A stretch of DNA of 64,000 nucleotides from Paenibacillus sp. NAIST15-1 (GCF_001894745.1 NZ_BBYF01000019.1:1-64000); one strand, 5' to 3'. Positions 33,730 through 43,492 are shown, numbered from the stretch's first letter. The notes: generated by a model from the letters alone, not told the origin. Made by a program: numbers and translations.

Positions 33730-35451
33730 TCATTCCATCTCTTCCGGAAGGAACATTTCTACCGGCCCTGAAGGGTTGTAGGTCGGGTTAAATCGTAAAT
33801 TATGAATTACGATGTTTTCTCCCCATGCCTCGTTGCGAACTATCGGCAATAAACGGACAGAAACCGATATTTCTCTAGTATTTGGTGCAATATCTCCTCG
33901 TATAGTAATCACTTGTCTACCATTGCCTAATATATAAGTCTCTTTATACGTTTTTTGGGGAAAACTACCGATTCTCTTAGGAGGCCCAACCTCAACTTCC
34001 AATTTTGCATTACTGCTGCTTAGAATCGAAATCTCGCCGTATAAGGCGAATTTCCCTTTCTCAGAACTCGGCTCCAGTGAAATGTCTTGGTAAATTTCAG
34101 CCGAAAGATTCCCCCATATTCCAAATGGTACGGATATGTTTTGGCCTCCATCACCACTACTCTTCCCATAAATAGCTCCTACATCCGCTCCACTACTTCT
34201 TTTTGCCCAGCCTTGTGCGATATCGCTTTTTCGATCAAACAACGTAAATAACGAGTTCCATAATGCCTGCGGTTCAGTACTATACTCAATTGAAACCTGA
34301 GCAATGTAAACATTGTTGATGTTGATGTTGACATTGCTTACTCCACTGTAACGCGCTCCCACGTACACAGTTGCATAGACTGCACCTTTTGGAATATTCC
34401 CTCTTAGTGATGCAGTCTGGTCAGTTATACTATCTGATGTTGTATAATTCGTTCCTAGCAATGTCCCCTTCTCATTAAAAAACAAAATTTGAAAATGAGT
34501 ATTTACATTGCCAAGTCGATTAAATATCCCTCTCAATTGATAATTTCTCGAATCATCAATTAATAGATGCTGTATCAGGTATGATTCTTTACTAGTGCCG
34601 TTAGAATTATAAGAGATGACCTGCCTTTTCTTATAGTCACTAGTAGTCATCAAGTTAAACTTAGCAGAACCATTATCCCCTGAGATTTCCCAATAATCTG
34701 GAATTGTTCCCTCCGCGACTTGAATTTCTCTGCCCTGAAAATCATGATTCATGAGCAAATTAAAATAATAATCTAAACCATAGGAGACATCGACTCCCTT
34801 AATTACTATCGTGCCAGCCGCATTATTGCCACTTGAATGGATCGCGATTTGCACAATCGCTCTTTCTGCTTTTTGAGGAATACTCTCTCTGAGGCTCATC
34901 GTGAAGAAGAAATCTCTCTGCAGCGTGCTTTTTTGGCTCGCATTACCGATAACCTTTCCTGTGTTATCTACAAAATCGACCATCATCACAACCTCTGCAT
35001 TCTGTAGATGTTCAATCTTTAAGGAAGCTTTCAGATCAAACCCACGGCTGGATTCCTTCGTAATCCACAGTGCCTGCTTGATTCCAATGAAATCTCCTAC
35101 TGGAATATTACTCGCTTGAATCTGTTGATGATTTCTTGATCCTATTTTTTGGATGTTAAAGCTCGATGCAGCCTTGTCATCCGTCATATATGACCAGCCT
35201 ACCGCTTTGCCACCATTGTTTACTTCATGAAAATCTCCGTTTTTCAGCTTATCCTTATATGTCCTCTCTCTTAAACTTTTACTTGTCAGATTTCCATTGC
35301 TATCTGCCTGATAGACGACTTCCTTTTCATCTTGCGTGATCACCGATAGATTCCCATTCTTGTCATAACGATATTCCGCTTGATGAGCACTTACGCTAGT
35401 TACGGAAAACGTCAAAAATGATAGCACTACGAACACAATCGCACACCTCAT
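33730..35451 (-). CDS. Secreted YD-repeat/carbohydrate-binding-like partner of the Rhs toxin
   Basis: This 573-residue protein has a signal peptide (about 22 residues, ending SVSA). Two short YD-type repeats follow (YRYDKNGNLSVI, VVYQADSNGNLTSKS), then three long beta-rich modules of similar pattern. Each begins with an NGDF/NHDF/NSLF-like strand and a W-motif (KNGDFHEVNNGGKAVGWSY, MNHDFQGREIQVAEG, WNSLFTLFDRKSDIAQGWAK), like carbohydrate-binding or concanavalin-type folds. The ATG has AAGGAAGG upstream. It precedes the rhs gene by 95 bp in the same direction, so it may be co-transcribed and help in cell-surface placement or delivery. Exact function unknown. Confidence 0.6.
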   Translation of the reverse strand: MRCAIVFVVLSFLTFSVTSVSAHQAEYRYDKNGNLSVITQDEKEVVYQADSNGNLTSKSLRERTYKDKLKNGDFHEVNNGGKAVGWSYMTDDKAASSFNIQKIGSRNHQQIQASNIPVGDFIGIKQALWITKESSRGFDLKASLKIEHLQNAEVVMMVDFVDNTGKVIGNASQKSTLQRDFFFTMSLRESIPQKAERAIVQIAIHSSGNNAAGTIVIKGVDVSYGLDYYFNLLMNHDFQGREIQVAEGTIPDYWEISGDNGSAKFNLMTTSDYKKRQVISYNSNGTSKESYLIQHLLIDDSRNYQLRGIFNRLGNVNTHFQILFFNEKGTLLGTNYTTSDSITDQTASLRGNIPKGAVYATVYVGARYSGVSNVNININNVYIAQVSIEYSTEPQALWNSLFTLFDRKSDIAQGWAKRSSGADVGAIYGKSSGDGGQNISVPFGIWGNLSAEIYQDISLEPSSEKGKFALYGEISILSSSNAKLEVEVGPPKRIGSFPQKTYKETYILGNGRQVITIRGDIAPNTREISVSVRLLPIVRNEAWGENIVIHNLRFNPTYNPSGPVEMFLPEEME

Positions 35452-35630
35452 GTTTCGCCCTTCCTTTCTAAAATATATGACCGTCCCTCTCTTTCAAAAA
35501 ACCGTTCTCCCCCCTTCATTATTCTAGGACTTACAATAATAATATCCTATTTTTCCTTGATTTTACTATTTTAAATTTTGGGGAAACTTTTTCTCCGTGA
35601 AATTTTGAGTGAATATTTATCTGCCCCGAA

Positions 35631-35668
35631 TAAAAAAAGACTTACTCGGTTAGAGTAAATCTTTTTTG
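35631..35668. terminator. Bidirectional-type hairpin
   Basis: TTACTC (35642-35647) pairs with GAGTAA (35653-35658), extended after one mismatch by AAAAAGA/TCTTTTT, so there are T-runs on both strands. Confidence 0.6.
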
Positions 35669-35900
35669 GCAATTTATTTCGGAAGACAGCCGGAATCTGC
35701 GCTTCTTCGCATGACGAAGTACAATTTCCGCTGCTTGCAGGCGATGCTCCGCATGTTCGGATTCCATCATCTCTTGCATGCGGCTCACTTAACCCGATCT
35801 CCGGTTCCAAGTCCGAATCATCAAATAACGACTCATCAATTTCAACCTAAATTTCCCCTAAAGGAATCTCTTCTCATCAGCACGTAGACTTCGTTCAATA

Positions 35901-35948
35901 TAAAAAAGCTGTCTCCTATGTAGTGATCCACTACAAGAAAACAGCCTT
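35901..35948 (-). terminator. Hairpin downstream of the PadR gene
   Basis: AAGGCTGT with ACAGCTT (one bulge) encloses an inner stem TGTAGTG/CACTACA. On the minus strand it ends in TTTTTTATA. Confidence 0.6.
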
Positions 35949-36101
35949 CGAACATCCTGCTCTTGAGGCGTTGCTTCATCATGTCGTACGATTCCAGGTA
36001 TCGTATATCAGCGAGGCCTCGTCAAAATCGCGACTTACATCCCCGCCATTCTAGGAAATACATATTCGTATCTCCTACATTCCCTAACCGTCGATTAACC
36101 G

Positions 36102-37019
36102 TTACTGAATAAGCCAGCTCTCCGCATCTGCTCGCGTTTCAAAAACCCCGAAATGATTGCTGCGATTGGATTCTCCCACCATTTCCTTAAAGCGGCCTCT
36201 ATTTAACGATGGATGGGGAATGATGACAGCTGTCTTCACATGGTAGTTCGTAAACTTTTGAATCATTCTTCCCGCTACGCCCGTTCTAAGACTAAAGAAC
36301 TCCCCAGCAAGAGCTTCCCCGTGCACCAGAAGCAGCTCAACATCATTCTCCTTGCACAAGGCAATCAAATCTACAGCATCCTGCTCCGTACTTAACGGCG
36401 TGTCGCTTGCAATCAATTCGATATATGGCTTCGTTTCGTTTTCGACGAGTTTATAGTTCATAGTCATTCTCTCCTTCATTTGTTTTCTTGCCTTAAGCTC
36501 CTTGCGAATTCCCTGCACCCATTTCAATTCATTGAGATAGTTGGACAATAGATTCTCAGAAATTTTATTCCACAAAAAGGCTTCCCGCTCATTTCGATTC
36601 GGCTCTTGGAGTCCACGATTCATTTTTTCTTGCTGATAGACGAGCTGCATGTTGATCCTGTCCTCATACCGATCCAGCAGATCATCTAATTCCTCGTCGT
36701 CTAGTTGGTCTGCCCATGCCAATTGGATAAGGAATGTATTCTTAAGCTCGGGAAGTTCAGGTTCCTCGAGCACCCATTCTTTTAATCGGAGCATTCCCTC
36801 ATCTGTAATGCTGTAAATTTTTTTGGATGGGGAACTTTCCTGATGCTTGATTTCGTTTGTGACTAGGCCATCATCCAATAGCTGAACAAGCGACTTATAG
36901 ATTTGATTGTTATTGCCGGACCAATACATCGCTGATGAGTCCTCAAAAATCTTCTTCAATTCATAGCCGGAAGCCGGCTTCCAGCTCAGAAGCCCCAGAA
37001 TGGCATATTTGATCGACAT
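36102..37019 (-). CDS. PadR-family regulator fused to a DUF4180 domain
   Basis: The N-terminal ~170 residues are a PadR winged-helix repressor (MSIKYAILGLLSWKPASGYE, IYKSLVQLLDDGLV, KIYSITDEGMLRLKEWV) with the helical Vir_act_alpha_C part. The last ~115 residues match DUF4180 (YIELIASDTPLSTEQDAVDL, VHGEALAGEFFSLRTGVAGR, HFGVFETRADAESWL). The ATG at 37019 has GAGGTG seven bases upstream. PadR proteins respond to small phenolic or lipophilic compounds; no obvious target gene is adjacent. The fusion is in one uninterrupted frame of 305 residues. Confidence 0.8.
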   Translation of the reverse strand: MSIKYAILGLLSWKPASGYELKKIFEDSSAMYWSGNNNQIYKSLVQLLDDGLVTNEIKHQESSPSKKIYSITDEGMLRLKEWVLEEPELPELKNTFLIQLAWADQLDDEELDDLLDRYEDRINMQLVYQQEKMNRGLQEPNRNEREAFLWNKISENLLSNYLNELKWVQGIRKELKARKQMKERMTMNYKLVENETKPYIELIASDTPLSTEQDAVDLIALCKENDVELLLVHGEALAGEFFSLRTGVAGRMIQKFTNYHVKTAVIIPHPSLNRGRFKEMVGESNRSNHFGVFETRADAESWLIQ

Positions 37020-37111
37020 CGAAAAACACCTCATTAGGTTACTAATAACATAGGTTAATAATAATCTATATCATTGATAATGTAAATACTGGATGGTTGA
37101 TTAGATCAATA

Positions 37112-37163
37112 AAAGAAAAATAGGGCTGCCCCATAATCACATCGGATGTGACGGGACAGCCCT
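37112..37163 (-). terminator. Terminator of phoP
   Basis: AGGGCTG-C-CCC (37122 onward) pairs with GGG-A-CAGCCCT (ending 37163), with a further inner ATCACATC/GATGTGA-like stem. On the minus strand it is followed by ATTTTTCTTTT. Confidence 0.8.
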
Positions 37164-37201
37164 ACTATATTAAAAATTCCATATTCTCATTTTCATGCAA
37201 C

Positions 37202-37936
37202 CTAAGATGGAAGCACACCCTGCTTCTTATGAACGACAAGCTTGTAGCCCACGCCACGAATCGAATCAATCTGCACAGATTGTTGATTCATCTCCAGCTT
37301 CTTGCGAAGAGAGCTGACATGCACATCTACTGTCCGCTGTCCGCCAATATAGTCAAACCCCCATACGGCGTTCATCAGGTCATCTCTTGTTACTACGGTT
37401 CCAGGGCGCTGTACTAAATATAACAATACTTCAAATTCCTTAGGCCGCAGTGGAATGAGATCATTATGAAGCGTAACCTCATACTTCTCTGGATAAATCC
37501 GCAGATCGCCAAGTGCAATCATCTTGTCATCAGACTCTTCGGACAATGTCAATCCGGTTCCGTCACTCGATGTCCGTCTTAGCACCGCTCCCACTCTTGC
37601 CAACAGCTCTGCAACACCGAAAGGCTTCGTAATATAGTCATCAGCACCACACTTCAGACCTTGTACGACCTCTTCCTCCGCATTTCGAGCAGTTAGAACA
37701 ATCACTGGGGTACGAATCCCTGCCTGTCTTACTCGCGACAATATTTCGAAACCGTTCATTCCCGGAAGCATAATATCTAGAACGATAAGATCAAATTTGC
37801 GATGGAGCGCCATCTGCAAGCCCTGAGTCCCATGATCGACAACCGTTGTCTCATACCCTTCCAAAGTCAGGTTGTAGGACAGCAGTCGCGCCAGTGTCGG
37901 TTCATCTTCAACTACCAATACTTTAATCTCTGACAT
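37202..37936 (-). CDS. phoP: Phosphate response regulator PhoP
   Basis: This 244-residue OmpR-type response regulator has a receiver domain with the acidic pocket (VVEDEP), the phospho-acceptor Asp in LIVLDIMLPGMNGFE, Thr in VLTARN and Lys in YITKPF. A winged-helix DNA-binding domain follows (LRPKEFEVLLYLVQRPGTVV, RTVDVHVSSLRKKLE, IRGVGYKLV). PhoP activates pst genes in low phosphate. It lies downstream of phoR with a 149-bp gap and ends at a strong terminator. The name rests on the neighbouring PhoR-type kinase, sequence type and synteny near mdh. Confidence 0.88.
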   Translation of the reverse strand: MSEIKVLVVEDEPTLARLLSYNLTLEGYETTVVDHGTQGLQMALHRKFDLIVLDIMLPGMNGFEILSRVRQAGIRTPVIVLTARNAEEEVVQGLKCGADDYITKPFGVAELLARVGAVLRRTSSDGTGLTLSEESDDKMIALGDLRIYPEKYEVTLHNDLIPLRPKEFEVLLYLVQRPGTVVTRDDLMNAVWGFDYIGGQRTVDVHVSSLRKKLEMNQQSVQIDSIRGVGYKLVVHKKQGVLPS

Positions 37937-38085
37937 AATCTTCCTCCGAAAGTCGAATCGATTATACGTAATCGTCTTTCTTCATCGTTTCTCAACATTA
38001 TCGTAACATATATCATGTGATGTTGACCAAGCATTTTTTGAAAATGTTGAAAATTAATGAAAGGCAGCCGATCTCATCGCGTGGC

Positions 38086-39906
38086 CTACTTTACACTATT
38101 CGATAGCATCTGAATATCTTGCACGACTGGCAACTCGATCGTGAACGTCGTACCCACCCCAAGTTCACTGTCTACGCGAATTAATCCATGATGAGCATCA
38201 ACGAGATGCTTCACGATGGACAAGCCTAGGCCAGTTCCTCCGGAACTGCGAGACCGTGCCTTATCAACACGATAGAATCGTTCAAATATGCGCGGCAAAT
38301 CCTTCTTCGGAATACCGATGCCAGTATCGGATATAGTCAGACGAATCCACTCTGCTTCCCCGTTCTCGCTATGTTCAATCGGCATTGCTATAATTTTTAC
38401 GTGACCGCCTTCTGGCGTGTAATTAATCGCATTCGACAAGAGATTCAGTACAATTTGACGGAAGCGATCCTCGTCAGCCTCTACATACATATCTTGTTCT
38501 GTACTCAGAAGAACATCTATTCGCTTCTTGTCAGCTTCCTTCTGGAGCATCTCCACCGTCTTCTCCAAGAATAGATCGACCTGAACCGGGGAATATTGCA
38601 GCGGCACCCGCTTCGACTCTATCTTAGACAGCTCCAATATATCGCCGATTAGGCGATTCAACCGCTCACTCTCATCATGGATGATCTGCAGGAACGACGT
38701 TGCTATCTCTGGGTCATTCATCGCGCCATTCATTAAGGTCTCCGCGAATCCCTTCACCGCAGCAATCGGTGTCTTCAATTCATGGGACACATTGGCCACG
38801 AATTCACTTCTCATTCGTTCAAGACGCCGAATTGTAGATACATCCTGCATGACAAGCAGTACACCTGCCCATTCATTGTCTGTGAAGTAAACGGGCACTA
38901 CACTCACATCAAGCAGACGTTCTTCTGGATAATACAGTGTAATTTCATCATGACTCGCTACTTTGCGTTCCAGCACCTCTGCAGTCATTTGCTGCATCTC
39001 ATGTGGCGCTCGAACATCCTCGAAGGTACGTCCGATCCACTCGGTGCTCTTAATGCCCAATATATGCTCCGCCTTGCGATTCAACAGACCAACTTGGCCC
39101 TGAGCATCAATCATAACAATGCCATTAATCATATGTTCAAGCACTGCCTGAAGGCGGCTTTCCTTCTCGCGAATTTCCGACATTTGAACCTGCAGACTAT
39201 CAGCCATCGCATTAATCGCAGATCCAAGCTGCCCGATCTCATCTTTCCCGACAGATTGAGTTCGTGCCCGATAGTCCATCTGTGCGATACGCATCGCGAC
39301 GCGGGTCATATTCTCAATTGGCCGTGTCATGTTATACGCTATTCGATAGCTGACAATAGCTGCGACAAGGAACAATATAGCGAGCCCTATCGACAGATAA
39401 GCCCACAACTCTCGTACACTGCTCTCTACATCTGCCAGACTCATCGCTAAGCGTACGTAGCCATCGAAGTCTGGAGTATGAACAGGACTAGCAACATACA
39501 GCATATTTTGCCGAAGGGTATCGCTATAGCGAATTTTGGAGCCTAGTCCATCCTTCTTCGCAGCAGCGATCTCCTCTCTGTTCAAGTGATTATCCAACTC
39601 AGCTACTGGACGGTCAGAATCTCCGACAACGGTTCCATCCTTCAGTATGAACGTAACCCTTGCATCAGCACTATCATGAAGCTTGCGAGCCCAGTCTGTG
39701 TAGTAGCTGGCAAGCTCTTCGAAGCGGTTTCCCTGCTTCCAGACCAAGGTCTGTTCGATGAGCATAATTTCCCGGGACATATTTTGCTCAAGCTGCCGAA
39801 TATGACTCGTCTTGAATGTAGATGCCATATAAATGCCCGCTGTTAGCACTGAAATACCGATAAGCAAGACAAACACAAAGGTCAACCTTGTGCGAAAACG
39901 TGACAT
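38086..39906 (-). CDS. phoR: Phosphate sensor histidine kinase PhoR
   Basis: This 606-residue membrane kinase has TM1 (FVFVLLIGISVLTAGIYM), an extracytoplasmic domain of about 135 residues and TM2 (LSIGLAILFLVAAIVSYRI). HAMP (NMTRPIENMTRVAMRIAQMD), PAS (LEHMINGIVMIDAQGQV), HisKA with the phospho-accepting His in SEFVANVSHELKTPIAAVKG, and HATPase (LNLLSNAINYTPEGG, ISDTGIGIPKKDLPRIFERF, GGTGLGLSIVKHLV) follow. The layout is that of PhoR. AAGGAG precedes the ATG. Unlike Bacillus, the kinase gene comes before the regulator gene. Confidence 0.9.
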   Translation of the reverse strand: MSRFRTRLTFVFVLLIGISVLTAGIYMASTFKTSHIRQLEQNMSREIMLIEQTLVWKQGNRFEELASYYTDWARKLHDSADARVTFILKDGTVVGDSDRPVAELDNHLNREEIAAAKKDGLGSKIRYSDTLRQNMLYVASPVHTPDFDGYVRLAMSLADVESSVRELWAYLSIGLAILFLVAAIVSYRIAYNMTRPIENMTRVAMRIAQMDYRARTQSVGKDEIGQLGSAINAMADSLQVQMSEIREKESRLQAVLEHMINGIVMIDAQGQVGLLNRKAEHILGIKSTEWIGRTFEDVRAPHEMQQMTAEVLERKVASHDEITLYYPEERLLDVSVVPVYFTDNEWAGVLLVMQDVSTIRRLERMRSEFVANVSHELKTPIAAVKGFAETLMNGAMNDPEIATSFLQIIHDESERLNRLIGDILELSKIESKRVPLQYSPVQVDLFLEKTVEMLQKEADKKRIDVLLSTEQDMYVEADEDRFRQIVLNLLSNAINYTPEGGHVKIIAMPIEHSENGEAEWIRLTISDTGIGIPKKDLPRIFERFYRVDKARSRSSGGTGLGLSIVKHLVDAHHGLIRVDSELGVGTTFTIELPVVQDIQMLSNSVK

Positions 39907-39966
39907 GGTTCTACTCCTTCTCTCTGCTTCAATTCATTGTTGTTACTGTCTACGTATTAATCCTAC

Positions 39967-40962
39967 TTATCCCTTTTCCGTTTGACCAGCAGAAAGTTTA
40001 TTAATCTTTTGTAAAATTGCGTGATACACGGTGGCAGCTGGCTGCTGAATCAATATGGCGAGTACAACAGCAACGGCTGTTTCCGGCCCGAAGTACCTCA
40101 TCGCTAGCACTAGACCAAGAGAGATATTGCGCATCCCTGAAGCGAAGCCCAATGTCCCCTGAATTGCTGTGCCGCTGCGCTTGAACATAAAGCTCAATCC
40201 CCAGCCTAGTGCATAACAGACGGCAACGAGCAGCAGCACGACGAAGAACAGCCCTATTGCCTCACTCCCCCATGCCCGCACATAGGGGCCAATCGCTGCT
40301 GCATTCAAGAGTACAACACCAACAAATGCAGCCTTCGATGCAGGCAGAAGCACGGGCGCAGCAGATGCCTTGGCCTTGCCTCCTGTCCATTCATATATGC
40401 AAATGCCTGCTGCGGTCGGAACCACAATAATCCACAGCAAATCAAGCAGCATCGCCCATACATCGAATGCAATGGTAGCCCCGAACATCGCAGACAGCGA
40501 TGCGGGAACAACGATGGGGCTAAGCAGTGAGTCCATGACCACTAGAGCCAACATCAGAGGGACAGATTCTCTCGCCATCTCCACCCACAGCACAGAAGAT
40601 ATCCCTAACGGGATAATCGTGAACAGAACGAGTCCAGCCGTATAAGATGATCCTGCACCGAACAGAAGCGTGCCTATCCCATAGGCTGCGATCGGTGAGA
40701 TGATATGCGTCAGAATGAATACGGCCGCGAATAGAACCGGATGCCGAAAGGCTCCCATCACATCACGGCGTCCACATCCTAGCCCCATAACGAAAGTAAC
40801 AAGTCCGAACATCCACGGAACGTAGGGCACGAACGGAAGCAACGGCTCACTACAAAGAACCCCCAGCACCAAGCAGCTGGGGATAAGCAAGTACATATAC
40901 CGTTCGAACCAATCGTTCACGATCAGACCGATATTACGATCGAACTTTATTTTTCGATTCAT
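39967..40962 (-). CDS. Bile acid:sodium symporter (BASS)-family transporter
   Basis: This 331-residue membrane protein has about ten helices, in the order expected for the BASS fold: MYLLIPSCLVLGVLCSEPLL, MFGLVTFVMGLGC, LVLFTIIPLGISSVLWVEMA, and GTLGFASGMRNISLGLVLAM near the second crossover. Members carry organic anions with sodium. The start codon overlaps the fumarase stop by one base (TAATG), so the two are translationally coupled. This makes transport of a dicarboxylate or keto acid plausible, but the substrate is not known. Confidence 0.75.
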   Translation of the reverse strand: MNRKIKFDRNIGLIVNDWFERYMYLLIPSCLVLGVLCSEPLLPFVPYVPWMFGLVTFVMGLGCGRRDVMGAFRHPVLFAAVFILTHIISPIAAYGIGTLLFGAGSSYTAGLVLFTIIPLGISSVLWVEMARESVPLMLALVVMDSLLSPIVVPASLSAMFGATIAFDVWAMLLDLLWIIVVPTAAGICIYEWTGGKAKASAAPVLLPASKAAFVGVVLLNAAAIGPYVRAWGSEAIGLFFVVLLLVAVCYALGWGLSFMFKRSGTAIQGTLGFASGMRNISLGLVLAMRYFGPETAVAVVLAILIQQPAATVYHAILQKINKLSAGQTEKG

Positions 40963-42515
40963 TAGAATACTGGAGCCTTGAACTGAGACAGCTTCTCAAG
41001 CGAACTCCGATCTACATCTGCATGCAAGCTGTTCCCATGGGAATCCATCGTAACAATTGCTGCAAATCCTTCTACGTCCAAATGCCACATCGCTTCTGGA
41101 ATACCAAATTCCATATAGTCAACGCCATTTACACGCTTGATGCACTCTGCATAATATTGCGCAGCACCGCCAATTGCATTCAAGTACACCCCGCCATGCT
41201 CCTGCAAGGCGGCCAGAGTCTTCGCTCCCATCCCGCCTTTGCCGATAACAGCACGGATGCCGAATTTCTTCATAATATCACCTTGGTAAGGCTCTTCGCG
41301 AATACTCGTCGTCGGACCAGCAGCCTTGACATGCCAGCCTTCCTCATCCTTCAGCATGACAGGACCGCAGTGGTAGATAACTGCCCCATTCAAATCAACC
41401 GGAGCATCATGATCCATCAAGTACTTATGAAGGGCGTCACGGCCAGTGTGCATCTCCCCATTTATAATGACAACATCGCCCACACGCAAGGAACGAATCG
41501 CTTCCTCCGTAATTGGAGTTGTCAGCACGACTTGACGACTCTCTCCTTGCTCAGAGGCAGCTGCGACTTGTCCAGAGTTCTCTGATTTCTGTGAAGCTGC
41601 CATAGCTACCTCTGTTCCGCGCTCATATATCCATTCGCGGATCGCTCCCGAATCGCTGTCGATAATCACGCCCTGACGACGGAATGCCCAGCAGTTGTAC
41701 GCAACAGATACGAAGAAGCTTGCTGGAAGACGGTTCATCACGCCAATTTTACATCCGAGCAGGGTGACCTCACCGCCGAAGCCCATCGTTCCAATCCCGA
41801 GTTCGTTAGCTTTCTCCATAATATATTGTTCCAGCTGTGCCAAATCAGAATGAGGATTCACATCATCTGCCTTGCGGAACAGTTGATGCTTCGCAAGCTC
41901 GTATCCAGTCGTTCGGTCGCCACCGATGCCAACACCGATGAAGCCTGCACTGCAGCCCTGCCCTTGAGCCTGATAGACAGCATGCAGGATACACTTGCGA
42001 ATGCCGTCCAGATCACGGCCTGCCTTGCCGAGCCCTTCCAATTCCGCAGGGAGGCTGTATTGAATGTTCTTATTCTCACATCCGCCACCCTTGAGAATCA
42101 GCTTCACTTCAATATCTTCACGATCCCATTGCTCGAAGTGGATGACCGGCGTGCCCGGTCCTAAGTTATCTCCGCTGTTCGCTCCTGTTAAGGAATCAAC
42201 TGAATTCGTACGAAGCTTGCCCTCTTTCGTTGCACGGCTAATCGCTTCGCGAATGTCTTTCTTCATTTGGATTTGATTCGCTCCAATGGGTGTATGTACA
42301 ATAAAGGTTGGCATGCCTGTGTCCTGACATATCGGCGACACATTTTTCTCAGCCATGGTGATATTCCGAGCGATTGTGCTCAAGGACAAGCCGGAACGCG
42401 TTGCAGCATCCTCTTGTGCCTGTGCCTCTTGAATCGCGCGCCGTACATCCCCTGGCAAATTTGTAGACGTTTCTACAATTAAATCATACACACTCTGCAA
42501 AAATGATGTCATCAT
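40962..42515 (-). CDS. Class I fumarate hydratase (iron-sulfur)
   Basis: This enzyme of the TCA cycle interconverts fumarate and malate. At ~517 residues it is the fused alpha-beta form of class I fumarases. Residues ~60-290 carry the cluster cysteines (SPICQDTGMPTF, GGGCENKNIQYSLP, VTLLGCKIGV); residues ~335-515 are the beta part (GRDALHKYLMDHDAPVDLNG, CGPVMLKDE, GPTTSIREEPY, GKGGMGAKTLAALQEHGG). The ATG at 42515 has AGGAG seven bases upstream; the frame to 42542 has no ribosome site. It is coupled to the BASS transporter. Confidence 0.93.
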   Translation of the reverse strand: MMTSFLQSVYDLIVETSTNLPGDVRRAIQEAQAQEDAATRSGLSLSTIARNITMAEKNVSPICQDTGMPTFIVHTPIGANQIQMKKDIREAISRATKEGKLRTNSVDSLTGANSGDNLGPGTPVIHFEQWDREDIEVKLILKGGGCENKNIQYSLPAELEGLGKAGRDLDGIRKCILHAVYQAQGQGCSAGFIGVGIGGDRTTGYELAKHQLFRKADDVNPHSDLAQLEQYIMEKANELGIGTMGFGGEVTLLGCKIGVMNRLPASFFVSVAYNCWAFRRQGVIIDSDSGAIREWIYERGTEVAMAASQKSENSGQVAAASEQGESRQVVLTTPITEEAIRSLRVGDVVIINGEMHTGRDALHKYLMDHDAPVDLNGAVIYHCGPVMLKDEEGWHVKAAGPTTSIREEPYQGDIMKKFGIRAVIGKGGMGAKTLAALQEHGGVYLNAIGGAAQYYAECIKRVNGVDYMEFGIPEAMWHLDVEGFAAIVTMDSHGNSLHADVDRSSLEKLSQFKAPVF

Positions 42516-42754
42516 GAACTTGCTCCTCTCATCTCTAATCATCCCGGGAAATGAGTGTTCTTGATGCAGATCTCGGAAGCAACGGGAAGTAGTCTTTGTT
42601 ACAATTTCGTCAAATGAGTTCCAATGCTATTATAATATCACAAGGCGTGCACCTAATCGAAGCATTTTCCACGCCTATCTCCTGCGACAATCCGCAGTCA
42701 ACTGATTGCTGCAATTGTAGAGCGTCTAGATATCCCCTTGAAAGGAAGGATCCT

Positions 42755-43384
42755 ATGAGTACAACTGAGAATTCAACAACCAAACCCCATCATTTTCTCG
42801 CCTATATGTACCGGCTCAAGCATATCGAACGCTGGAGTCTCATGCGAAATACAGACAAAGAGAATGTTGCGGAGCATACCTTCCATGTTGCTATGACTAC
42901 CCATATGCTGTGCACGATTGCTAATGAGGTGTTCCATAAGCAAATAGACACCGGGCAAGCTGTAGCATTGGCCTTATTTCATGATGCTACCGAAGTATTT
43001 ACAGGCGACATTCCTACTCCTGTCAAGCACCACAACAGCCGACTGCTGAACAATTTCCGTGAAATTGAACAGTTGGCCGCCGAACGCTTAGTCGGCATGA
43101 TTCCTCCCGAACTGCAAAGCATCTACACGCCCCTCATTGATCCGCAAGGAGATCATGAGTTGCGGAGTTATGTGAAGGCAGCCGATCTGCTAGATGCTTA
43201 CGTTAAATGCATCAGTGAGCTAGCTGCAGGCAATCGCGAGTTCGAAGTCGCCAAGCGCCAGACGGAACAGAAGCTGAAGCAGCTGAATATGCCAGAGGTA
43301 CAATATTTCCTGACTACGCTCGCTCCGAGCTTCAACATGACTTTGGATGAAATATCTCTATCGGATGAAGAAGAGCATACCTAA
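42755..43384 (+). CDS. HD-domain 5'-deoxynucleotidase, YfbR-like
   Basis: This 209-residue protein has the HD metal motif set: H in AEHTFHVAMTTH, HD in LALFHDATEVFTGDIPTPVK and D in YVKAADLLDAYVKC. The stretch F-H-D-A-T-E-V-F-T-G-D-x-P-T-P is characteristic of the YfbR group, which removes phosphate from deoxyribonucleoside 5'-monophosphates. The ATG at 42755 has AAAGGAAGGATCCT upstream; the open frame from 42596 has no ribosome site. It is divergent from the fumarase gene across a 239-bp gap. Confidence 0.85.
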   Translation: MSTTENSTTKPHHFLAYMYRLKHIERWSLMRNTDKENVAEHTFHVAMTTHMLCTIANEVFHKQIDTGQAVALALFHDATEVFTGDIPTPVKHHNSRLLNNFREIEQLAAERLVGMIPPELQSIYTPLIDPQGDHELRSYVKAADLLDAYVKCISELAAGNREFEVAKRQTEQKLKQLNMPEVQYFLTTLAPSFNMTLDEISLSDEEEHT

Positions 43385-43492
43385 GAGCTGATGTCATAGA
43401 CACATATGTGAAGTCGAGTATGAATTCATGTGTTTGTTACAATAATGGAAATACCAACACCACAGATTGATTTCATAGAAAGGAAGTCATGA

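Larger units (their letters stand above)
35452..36101. other. 650-bp region without a supported gene
   Basis: It holds the A+T-rich promoter region of the secreted protein, two hairpins (35631-35668 and 35901-35948) and short stretches (around 35680-35800 and 35960-36040) that look like decayed coding sequence on the minus strand. No family was recognised in them. Confidence 0.5.
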
